64,000 nt of DNA, taken from Klebsormidium nitens. Taxonomy: Eukaryota; Streptophyta; Klebsormidiophyceae; Klebsormidiales; Klebsormidiaceae. The notes below the pieces were generated by a model. That model was given only the letters and a program-made list of their open reading frames with translations. It was not told the DNA's origin and made no database searches. Shown here in pieces: positions 19,949-30,100 of this stretch (its first letter is position 1; each line of letters opens with the position of its first letter). The stretch is taken from positions 1 through 64,000 of the forward strand of contig DF237224.1 of NCBI GenBank assembly GCA_000708835.1, read 5' to 3'. Both the position numbers and the translations under genes were made by a program.

Positions 19949-20751
19949 TGCGGCGGCAGATCTGAAAGAAGACAGCGACCGTCAACGACCAACGATGGAA
20001 ATCTTCAGTTGATGAAGGGCGCAATGCACTTTTGCTCTCCTTGTTCGCTTTGTACGTATGCAGTGGGGCAGCCAGTAGCTTCAAGTTTTGAAGATAAGGA
20101 CAACTTGTTGCTGATGAGAGGTGTCGTGTAAAAGACCACAACTGTGAGCAAGATGAGTTTGCAATACAAATTGCCTCAATTCTGAGGGCGTCAGAACCAC
20201 AGAGCAAAGTGGTGTTGGAAAGCGGGAGTCAAAGTACAAGGAGGCGATCTCTTCTTCTTCTCCAAAATGGTCACAGGAAAAGTGGGTGGTGGCAGCTGTG
20301 GTGCGGCCTTCAGCATCAGCAATGATTACAAGCTGGTCAAGGTTTGTTTTTGTGCGGGCTTCCTTGATGAAATTTGATCGGGTATATGCTCGGATCCTCT
20401 GATTTGCATTTCGCAAATTGCTAGTTTCAGCTGTAAGAAATACTTTCCGCAGCAAGTTTCTTATTCTTGATGAAAGTGCTTAAGGATGGCAACGGGCAGC
20501 AATACTGCAGAAACTACAGCATCGATCCACTATTCTTTCATCGCCGCCTGCTCCATGGAATGAGCAGTGCGTGCATTTTCCTGAGGACCGCATCATGGAA
20601 GTGAAATAGCAACTTGTTTCAGTGGATCGACTCCTGCAGCACAGGTCTGCTGTGAAGCCTCAGTTGAACGGGCCTGAGCCAAGGGTGCACCTTTCTTTGA
20701 GAAATTGAATCCAATCAGAATTCTATCAAAGCGATTGATTGAAGTGACAGT

Positions 20752-21017
20752 ACCAGCGATTCATTGGCGACTACGCACGACACCTTGAACAAGCTGAACA
20801 GCAAATCGGTGAGTGCACACGAACGGACGCCTTTGCCAGGCAACTGCCGAGCAATGCTGAGGATCTCAGCCATCCAAGCGATCATGCTGTGGTGGCGAAC
20901 AAACTTCGCATGCTTCCTGATCTGCCGTTTGTTGGACAAGATGGCAAGGAGTGTGAGGGTCTACATTCTCTTCTTAGTCATCATGAAGCTCAATTGCCAA
21001 GATTGAGAGCATCGTAA
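20752..21017 (+). CDS. Possible terminal exon of an unrecognised gene
   Basis: A plus-strand frame without an ATG at its start stays open for 87 codons after an acceptor-like GACAG and ends in TAA at 21015-21017. The translation begins YQRFIGDYARHLEQAEQQI and has a balanced, helix-rich, charged composition typical of real protein. A strong donor-like GTGAGT inside (about 20811) could end the exon early instead. I cannot link it to upstream exons with confidence and do not recognise the family. It may belong to a small gene lying between enoyl-ACP reductase and elongin C, or it may be untranslated leader. Confidence 0.3.
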
Positions 21018-21340
21018 GAAAGTTCACCGCAGACAAAATCGGAAGGTTTTTGAAGCTTGCAGGAGGGTGCAGGAAAAGGTTGCCAAGCTTACCAGAATCC
21101 TAGAATGCTGTTGGCGCCGTTTCCGTGAATGCAATGCAGGAGCCTAAAGAGCCTCTTACGCGGCTCGCATTCACTGGTGGAAATGGCAGGCAGAAGATAC
21201 AACTGAATGCGCTCCTAAATCAGATTACAACTTACAGAGAAGCTACCGGTACTGCCAATACTGGAGAATGATGTCGATGCATCCATTCAATGGCATGGGA
21301 ATCAGTGTTCGACACGAGCCGTCACTCCAGGCAAACGTCA

Positions 21341-21491
21341 GCCGACGGAATCGCCACCCGGCCGACTCAACCGAGGGGCGTCGGCCGAAAAGACAACAGA
21401 ATCGAGGTATGTTTCAGGGGTTTGCCTGACAGAAGCCGACCGGTTCAGAGATCCAGCCGACTGACTGAAGAACAGTCGGCTCTCAGCCGAC
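21341..21491. promoter_or_regulatory. Cluster of GCCGAC words (DRE/CRT-like core)
   Basis: Seven copies of GCCGAC or its complement GTCGGC lie within 151 bases, at 21341, 21361, 21380, 21435, 21456, 21475 and 21486, with an eighth at 21660. The land-plant dehydration-responsive element core is RCCGAC, which GCCGAC fits. They lie 640 to 800 bases upstream of the elongin C start. Confidence 0.35.
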
Positions 21492-22132
21492 AAAATAAAA
21501 TCTCCGTGTCGAACGCTGATGGGAATGCAGGCAGAATGTGGGCGAGCAGAATCTTGATCTGTGGCTCAGAAGCATGTGGTAGAAGTGCCAGCTGGCATGC
21601 ATGGCTGACGGGGAACGCGACCCCGGCTCTTTTCATTCTTGACACCGCCAACACGAGTCGTCGGCCTTGACGCGACACGCGGTTCGATATCGTGTACAAT
21701 GTCTCCGTTTGTATAGGGCCTAGAAGTTGAAGCAAATGTGTCCGAAGTTGCGATGAACGTATCCGGGCGCCAGAACAGTGTCATGTAGGAACTGGAAATA
21801 AGGTGCATATTTGCGTTTTAGGGTTTTAGTTTTGCTGTCGACCATACTCGGGCCCCCTGCACAGAACGTTTTCAGAAGCTAGCTTGCACGCGGGCTTGCC
21901 CAGGGGCTGCTGCGCTGCTGCTTTCGCAGCCCTGGGACTTGCATCAAGCACGCTCAACTTCAAGGAAAGGCGTCCAGTGCCAGTGGTAGTGAAAATCAGA
22001 TCTCACTTGAGTCCTCTGACCTTTAGTTTGTTATTGGAAGAAGCGCAGGACATCTGTCAGTATCCAAGTTTCTTTGGGCCGGAGTCCAGACATTTGAGGG
22101 TTGCTCTTTTTGAGGGCGGGCTTGGTGGGAGC

Positions 22133-23441
22133 ATGGGCATCACCAAGGCAGATACCGTCAAGCTGATCAGTGCAGAGGGGTTCGAGTTTGTAATACACAA
22201 GGAGGCGGCCATGATTTCAAACACTCTCAAGAATATGCTCAGCTCCTCAGGTGAAGGGGCTTCACTTTTGCTCCGCTTGTCCTTTGCACCTTATTCCCCT
22301 AGATGAGAAGAGAGCGCAAGCGTTTGAACAACTTGACAGTTCTAGTTGCCCATGTTTTGTCTTCTTCACCTCTAGTTCAGAGATTATGCTTCCTGCTTAC
22401 TGCAAAGTTCGGGCATCACTACGCTCCACTTAGAACAAACTTAGGGTTTTGGGATAGTGTGACCTAAAAGTTTTGGTGATTGTGACTGTGTTTAATGAAT
22501 ATCAGGAGCTGAAGCCTGCTGCAAGAAGTTGCACTCTTTGCTCAAATAAGAATCCTCTGCTTTGCCATGTCCATATTGCAAGGAAGAAGGTAACCTGGAG
22601 TCTGGTGAATCTGGTAACTGGAGCTGGTGGATTTGACCATGGAAACCGTCAGACTTTCCTCCATCACATCAAACTTGACCATCGGGTGAAGTGAATTGGG
22701 AAATCCCCTTTGTTCAGCGCGTAAAACTTTGTTGGAATTCCCAGGAATTCCAACAAAGTTGCTTGCAACGAGGGAGCCCGCTTTACATGTACACCCCCAT
22801 AACTCTCAAGATGGGCCAGCTTTTGTTTTCTGTAGGGGGCTTCCAAGAGACGGAACTTGGGGAAGTGCGATTTCCTGAAATTAGTACACCAATCCTGGAA
22901 AAGCTTTGTCAATTCTTCTACTACAAGCTACGGTACACGAATAGGTGAGCCCCTACCACATTGGCAACAGTTAGATTCACTGCCGCCGTTTCAAATCGAC
23001 GGTTCGACCAACTCTCATATGGATGCATGAAAATATTCTTTGTTCTCGCTCCAGCTCTGTTGCTCTCATCAGCAATTGTTTGAACGCAGAAACATTCTGC
23101 TTTTCAAGTTCTGTGAGATGTATGGCCATCCGGTGTTGTATTGCTTGTACTTTCTCCCACAGTGGGCTGTTCCTAGAAAGCTTCACACAGTGGTCCTGGC
23201 TTCTGACTTTCAGCATGTGGACGATTCATGTCCTTCTCTTGGGATGACAGTTGGACCAGACTTTGAGACTGTACAATCACCAATCTTTGCGTCGTGGGAG
23301 AAAGCTGACATTTTCAAAGGGGAACTGCTGACCTGACTCCTCATCCTATGCAGCGCCGCGGTGAAGAATGTTCCAGAATTTAAAATCGAGCCAGAGATTG
23401 CTATTGAGCTATTGATGGCATCCAATTTCTTAGATTGCTAA
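22133..23441 (+). CDS. ELC: Elongin C
   Basis: This is a Skp1/BTB-fold adaptor that joins elongin B, cullin ubiquitin ligases and elongin A complexes in the nucleus and cytosol. Three exons keep frame: 22133-22250, 22836-22944 and 23354-23441, giving 104 residues, close to the family's usual 110 or so. The protein starts [19 protein letters not shown] and contains [12 protein letters not shown], then [19 protein letters not shown] with YYKLRYTN, and ends [14 protein letters not shown], the invariant elongin C terminus. The short N terminus is normal for plants. Intron 1 holds a perfect hairpin-forming palindrome, listed separately. The gene converges on the membrane-protein gene to its right. 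Confidence 0.96.
22725..22760. repeat. Perfect inverted repeat, 17-bp arms, 2-base spacer
   Basis: The left arm is 22725-22741 (AACTTTGTTGGAATTCC) and the right arm 22744-22760, its exact reverse complement, separated by CA. It lies in intron 1 of elongin C and could form a tight hairpin in RNA or a cruciform in DNA. Confidence 0.95.
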
Positions 23442-24779
23442 CCTGATCGGAAGGCAAAACGAGATGGTACATACTTCTATTGGTTACAATACGTAAGGCT
23501 TACCTTACAGCATAGTCGAAGAAACCTTGCCTGCACAGCCACGAGCTGCATGCTCTAATCCAGCATCATGGCAGTGCGATAGGAAGTTAGCCTATAAGTT
23601 AAACCCGCTCGTTGGAACCAGGACGGGAGGACTACCGTTCTACTAGACTCCCCAATCCGTCCGAGTTTCTGGCTACCATGATTCACGGCGATAGACCCGA
23701 TGTCAACGACCCGGCGTCATAGTCCGCCGATGTTAATCGATCCCCAGGCTTTCTGCCTTGAGCCTCAAGCTCCGATCGGAGTTTGCAGCGCTACGTCCAA
23801 ACTTGGACCACGTGATCGATTCGTATCTGGTATATGTGTGGCGAGTCGGTGCATCACCAGATCACGTGGTCACTGCGTGCGCCGCCGCGCATATGATGTG
23901 TTGTTCATTTTATGCTCGGAGCGACTGTACATGGCAATATCTTCGTGATCGGATCGCGATCGACATCATATGTCCGGCCTGGCCGCCATGTGAGCTTTAT
24001 CCGAAATGGCATTATACTATAGTCGATATATAGTAAAGAGATCGTATAGAGTTAGAATATGGTAGCCAGCGGGCCTAGGCTGCATATCGGTCTTCGAAAT
24101 TAATTGCATGTTACGGATGATACAATTCGAACTTCGATCAAGTGATCGACATACTGTGACGCGCGGTCCGAATGATCGAGAGCTGCCCTGCTTAAGAGTC
24201 ATTGCGCTCCAACATGTGGGCGGCCGGGCCGCGGCCGGGATCGGACTCATGATGCACAGGCTTTGAAATGGCCATATGGCACAAGTCAATGAGTTGAGTT
24301 GCGTTATTGTCAATTTGAACGGATCTCAAATATGCAATCATGCACGATGGCAAAAACACGTCCATGATGATGGCGTAGCTATGGCCCGGCCGCCCGGGCC
24401 TCTGTCACGACTTTGCGTGCGAAGGAGTAGTCACTGCCGCCAGCACAAGCTGGTGACTACCGACAGCCTGTCCTTACATGCAGCCGCGCACCTTGCCGCG
24501 GCTTGCCGGAAATGTACACACTTTTCTTATTCAGTAAAGGGTTGTTTGAAAGACTCGGGTGGCGCTGTCACGCACTAATGGACGGTGTCAAGACTTCAGC
24601 CATTAGTCAATCGGCCAAGCAACACGAAGTGCTAAGATTCAACAGCTACTTCAGAACGTTCTGCAATGCATGCCACTATCAACGTACGACAGTTGAGGCA
24701 ACAACTCGAGACTGTTCCGACTTAGCTTTGAGGGCAGGCTTCCCCACGTCTTGAATCTACTTTTGATCTTCTTGTTGCA
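23442..24779. other. Tail-to-tail gap with large tetramer-rich island
   Basis: Between elongin C and the convergent membrane-protein gene I find no credible exon. From about 23630 to 24480 the DNA is dominated by self-complementary words: GATCGATC and CGATCGCGATCG near 23938-23964, TATA-rich sequence near 24010-24060, and GGCCGGGCCGCGGCCGG near 24221. The rest is probably 3' UTR of both genes. Confidence 0.5.
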
Positions 24780-26637
24780 TTACGTACCTTCAGCTTCGTC
24801 TTTGCCGAACCACTCCATCTGGAAAAAGACAGACTCGTGCTCATTGCATCACACATCACGATTGAGATAAGGACATCGTAGAACAGAATCAGACCATATA
24901 ACCAAAAGCAACAGCTCAATTGAGATTACGATACCATTCCCTCGAACATGGACTCTAAAGTGCTAACTCCGCAAATGTCACAGAGATTGTCTTTGACGAT
25001 CTGACCAAGGAAGGTGGCATACTCAGGGTGCATCCGACCAGTATCTGGACCAGTATCTGGATGCCCTGTAATCCACATGTAAGGAGACTGTTGGGCCGAA
25101 TTTAGCCGTTGCCTGACTCCCTGATGATCATTCGAAAGGTTCCAGCTCTTTGACTTTCCTTGAGCAGAATCGGACTCTCCAACGTTCTGACAGCAGGTAG
25201 TTGGCTTATCTTTGAAAGTGACGGGTCAGGACACACAGGGGCCTGCGCCTCACCTTCCAGGCGTACATTGCGACCATGGCTATGCAGTCGGCCGTGAAGA
25301 CGCCCGCAAACGACTTCCAAAACACGGGGATGAGCACGTTGATCACCGGGATGAGCACGAACAAATAGTTGAGGGCCTCCTTCTCAGGCGCAGAGCAGTC
25401 CCGCGCTCGCAACGACGGCACCGCTGCAAACAGACACGCAAGTGATGCTTGATGCGCGCCTCACAATCTACTTACTGAACAGCCTTCGCGCCAAACGATT
25501 TAAGCCGGCTGAAGAGACCCGATTGATGTTGCGATGAACAGAAGGCACTTTGATCCTAATCCCCCAAACATTCAAATCAAAGTGAATAGCCTCTGACCAG
25601 GCTGATTCACTCATACAGCTCAATCCGTTGATTGCCACCTCCCGAACCATCGCGAGGTCCTGCCGTCAGAACACCGATAGACCAATCTCTGGGCATGTCT
25701 TTGACCAGTCACCCCAGTAAAGAAGACATCGAGCTCTGAATGTAGAGGAGCTCTGGATGCTTCCTCACCAAGCATCCAGACGGACCACATCCCTAGCAGG
25801 CGCGCAATGTCGGGGCGGTCGGAGGGGAAGATGAGGTTATACGACAGCAAGAAACCGGCCACAATGGACAGCCATGCCTGCACCTCAAAGACGGTGTAGA
25901 GCACGGTGCCTTGTGTGGCGGGGTTCTTGCTCTTGGTTGATGCGCGCGGGGCGAACGTGGCCGCCGTCTTGCGCACCACCTGCAAAATGCAAGCGGCCCA
26001 AGGGAGAAAGCGTCATCACATGAGGAGTACTAGTTGTGCCATAGCGCCGCCTTTTGAAATCTTACATACCTCAGGATTCAACCTTTTGCTTGGAGCACAG
26101 GCGTTTAAGCAGGGGGGAAATACCAAGGGGGGCCGTCAAAGAACAGCCTTCACGACGCATGTTTGCTGCTTTCTTCATGCCACATCCTGACGCTCCATTT
26201 AGTACCTAAGTCCTAGGAAGGGCCATGGCCCAACAGAGGGGGACATGTGCAGAAAGTGGTGTGTCAAGTTCCCATACCTTGGACACCTCTTTATCCAGCG
26301 CCACACCTTTCGCCTTGTCGGCCCCTTGATTCTCCTCTGCTCCCCTCTCGGTTGTGGTTTCAGGCGCACTCTCGGTGTCTGCCTCTGCCCGTGCCCCAAC
26401 CCACCGTCGCGACTGCATTTTGCGGTGGGGCCTCCATGTTTGCTGCCGGGAGCACCCACTGGCGGCCTGCCCAGATTTGTCCCACCGGTGCGCGCTACCA
26501 TTTGCAAGCTCTAACAACACTGCCGACAATGAGCCAACCGGAAACCTTGCACAGGCAGTGGTGGTACTACGCAAAGGTATAAGAGACCCCTGTGTACCAA
26601 GTAAAGACGCCTGTACTGAGATTATGCTGGTAGCCAT
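24780..26637 (-). CDS. Predicted plastid integral membrane protein, conserved plant family of unknown function
   Basis: Four exons keep frame: 26637-26278, 25979-25769, 25423-25254 and 24818-24780, giving about 259 residues. The first 70 or so residues (MATSIISVQASLLG at the start) are Ser/Ala/Arg-rich like a transit peptide, followed by an acidic, Glu/Ala/Lys-rich linker. The hydrophobic part has one membrane segment around VQAWLSIVAGFLLSYNLIF. After the loop FPSDRPDIARLLGMWSVWM come two more segments around LNYLFVLIPVINVLIPVFW and ADCIAMVAMYAW. The block ARDCSAPEKEALNYL resembles, from memory, land-plant plastid proteins of unknown function; I do not assign a name. The last exon is tiny and reads MEWFGKDEAEGT before TAA; a GTACGT donor just before the stop leaves open a further splice. 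An in-frame ATG at 26652 is an alternative start. It is divergent from CAS. Confidence 0.8.
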
Positions 26638-27104
26638 GTTGAAAGGAAGCACTCGCCAGAACTATAGGTACACGAGGACCAAAATACTATGAGGACAACC
26701 CAGAGAGAATGCTACTGAGATGCGCAAGCGTGCAGCATTGAAAGTAACAAACTCAAGACAAGGCCCTAGCAAGGCTCAAGCTGCAGGCCAGTGGCTCAAG
26801 CTGCAGGCCAGTGGCTCCCCAGCTCTTTCTTCAGCTGCTGGAGCTTCTTTTCTGCACCTTTTCAATTTCTGTGCTTGAAGTTTTCTCCAGAAGAGAACAG
26901 CAAGGCTCGACCGAGGCTGTCGTTCCGTCGCGGACCCCCGTCGGAACCAGGGAACGGAACGGCCCTAACTGCGAGATCTTGAAAAGCTTCCGGCCACTGT
27001 TTCGTGTCGTGACTGTTTCAGAACCTTCCATTCGCAAATTCAGCTTCCGTCTACCGAGCTTCTCTCACTTTTCGCCATCTAGCGCCCCTCTCTCCCAGCC
27101 TAGC
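26638..27104. promoter_or_regulatory. Short head-to-head promoter region of membrane protein and CAS
   Basis: Only 467 bases separate the start codons of two plastid-targeted proteins, suggesting a shared promoter. It contains a 20-bp direct repeat (GGCTCAAGCTGCAGGCCAGT) at 26773-26792 and 26793-26812, followed by a third GGCTC. The right part is the CAS 5' leader. No clear TATA box was seen. Confidence 0.45.
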
Positions 27105-30100
27105 ATGGCTCAAACGGCTGTCCTTGCCCCTGCACAAGGGCTGTGCAACCTCAGCACCATTGTCAGGTCAGATGTGAGGGGAAAGAGCCCGTTCCTCGGA
27201 TCTAACGCTGCATTTGGCGCAAGGAGTGTTCCCAAACATGCTAGGCGGGGCCGCTTTCTCACTATGGCCGCAGCTGAAGAAACCGTTGCAGGGGGGATCA
27301 GCGTGGAGGACGTGCAGGGAGCGATCAACACAGTAAGGCCTCACATTGTGGCTTTGCATCCTTTCTACTGCCACAACCACCCAAGCCCTTGCTCACATTA
27401 GATGAAACAAGTGCCTCTAACAAGCTGTACCATTCAGTAGATTTGTTGCGCAATATTTATAATTATTTTCAAGCATCCTCGGTCACAGATCTACTGGCGT
27501 ATGCGCCACACAATGCAGCATTGTCCAAGAACAACCTAGATCTGATATGTGCCACCATGTGCTGCTCTTGCTGTTGTGGCTTGAAGCAGCAGACAGAACA
27601 CTTGAAGGTGGTTTGTTTGGTTGTGCTGCGCCAAACGCCCCACTACATCTCAGTCGGAAAGCCTGTTTCGAGGAGTACCTCATAGGCCTACATTACTGTT
27701 CTGGCATTGCTTTGGTTGACTCTCTGGGGATGCGCACGTCGCAGATAGAAGCTGACCAAAGAAACGGTTCATTAAATACATTCCTCGCACTACACATTCC
27801 GCGTATGCATATTTGGGCATGACTGGTGGCGCATGACGTTTTGTGTTGCTCATGCAAACTCAAAATCCTGCACGTCAGAAAAGTTGGCACTTTGCTGGGA
27901 ACCTCGACTTTGAATTACAATAACCCCAATACATTTGCCCCAGGATTTGTAGAAGTATGTAAAGATTGGTCTGAGCGCTGAAGTAACTTTTCTTGCGCAG
28001 GTCGCCAAGGTGACTGAGCAGGTGACGGCTGGGGCCAAGGTTGGGTATGAGACTGTTGCAGATGCTGTTGACAAGCTGGTCAAGTTCGCCAAACCCGCCG
28101 TCGAAACGGCTGCACCCGTCGTCAGTGTGAGTCATTCTGAAAGCTCTTTGATTCAGTACATTGAAGATTCATGGCAGGAATGCTTTGCAAAAGGATCACA
28201 GATGATGTCCTTGTCACTGGTGTTTGGAACGAGTCTTGGTCCACATTGCAGTGTTAGACTTTTAAAAGGCTCATTATTGCAACCGTGAAGGCGCATAAAC
28301 TGCGATAAAGAACGTAGTGGACTTTTGGTGCACCTGAACAACGTTTGGCTCGAAGATCATCAGACCAGAGGTTACTAGTGGCATGTCAATTTAAAGTCAT
28401 CTCCACCTGGGCAATGAATGCAGGCAAAGTGTAGATGCGGCTGATGTCAGTCGGACCACATCCAGCCAGCATAAGGCTTGCAAAAGATACAGCAAGCAGA
28501 GATGGTTTCTGAGAGTGCTGCGCGCCTAAGCGACCAGGGCTAGGCAGTGGTGTTGCGATCTGACTGATGGTTCTCCCTTGAACAGGAGTACACTGGGAAG
28601 GCTTTCAATGCCGCCACCCCCCTTGCCATTGATGCTGCAAATGAAGCGAAGAAGGCCCTGGAGTCCGCTGGCATCGACACCTCTGCAGCGGGACAGTATG
28701 TGAAGGTGGGTGGTCGGATACTGCGATGGCGAAGATGCAGGAAAACTGCTACTTCACTGACTCGCATGAAGTCCTTTGAAAAGAATCTTTAAGTCTCCGC
28801 TCTGCACTGGAAGCTTGCATTCGGTCAGAACGGATCTTTTCCTTGAACTGACAAGGGGGAGCCTTCATCACGGCTACCATTCTACTGTCTACTGCAACTC
28901 TTCCCTTCAGAATGCACATGTCCCTATTGACGGAGTGATTGTCGACCTCTCGGTTTCGAACTATTCGACCATTGAGTCAAGCAAAACTTCTTCTGGTAAT
29001 GCCACTTCCGCCTATAATGCATAAAAACCAATATAATTTTTGCATTCGAGGTTGCTCAATCTCGAAATACTCCGGATGCTGCAGAATCCTCGAGCGCCAA
29101 GCAACAAACCTCCAGGACTAAGAACCGACCCACTCAACCTCACATCCCAAACTTCAACCCTCAAATGCAAGATATACTCAAAAGTACATCGTTCTTTCCT
29201 TGTAGACCGCAACCAACATTGCCGGCACTGCCGCCGACACCGTCACCTCGGCCGCCAAGTCGGCCTCCCCCCTCGCTCTCTCCGCTCTCGAGACCACCCT
29301 TGCGCAGCAGCCCACTGTTCTGGCTGCCGGGGCTGGCGGCCTGTTTTTGCTTTACCTTTTGGCCCCCTCTCTTGTGGGGGGACTGGGGCAGGCCTTCAGG
29401 GGCTATGCAGGTGAGAGCCCCAAGAAGACTGCTTTGAGCCCGTGATATAGGGGATGAAAGCAAGGCTGAAAGTGGGGCGTTAGATTGGGGATTTGAGGTT
29501 CGACGGGAACGATCTGAGGGGCGTCTGTTTGGAAATGTCGTTGATGCATCGTGCGTGTGCAACGACAGCCGCAGTGCGTTTAGTGACTCCAGAGGGCAGG
29601 GTCACACAACAGTGGAGGGCAGGGCGGCAATTTGCGTAGGCAGATGGATGCTGAACTCGATCGCACCAACACACAGCTAACTGATCGAGACCCTGCCGAG
29701 AGGATCTGAGATTTGACCTTACATTCGAAAGTGCATGGACGAGAGCTCGTACGCGTTGGTGGGGTGGGTCCCCAATCCTCTGAACACTTCTAAAGGGCGC
29801 CTTTGGCAAACTACTGGGCGAGGCTACTTCTTCACAGTCGCTCAAAAAGTCCTGGCGAGGATACCCGGCGACCCGAAGTTGAAGTTTATGTCCGAGCCCA
29901 TTTTTCAGCAGTTGCTCAAAAAATCTCGTATGGGTCAGCAAGTGCAGCGACCCAAAGTCGACGCCTTTGCCTGGGTGTTCTTGCACGCAACAATTGAAGA
30001 CACCCCTTCTATTGCATTGCTTTGATTGAGTTACTTCATTAGCAAGGCGTTTCAGAAGACCTGGACGTCAGTAAGTAGTCGGGTTTAAAAAATTTGTGTG

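Larger units (their letters stand above)
19949..22132. other. Long head-to-head gap between enoyl-ACP reductase and elongin C
   Basis: About 2.2 kb separates the two start codons. From 20098 to 20400 several frames on both strands stay open (for example a plus-strand frame reading KYKEAISSSSPKWSQEKW), but no consistent multi-exon model emerged. An 87-codon open stretch at about 20752-21017 is listed separately. A cluster of GCCGAC words lies at 21341-21491 and is also listed. The sequence from 21800 to 22132 is probably the elongin C promoter and leader. Confidence 0.4.

Noticed and set aside
21014-21032. A 19-base GT..AG segment after the open frame at 20752-21017 that would extend it into KVFEACRRVQEKVAKL
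   Set aside because: Far shorter than a spliceosomal intron in this lineage; the phase fit is probably chance.
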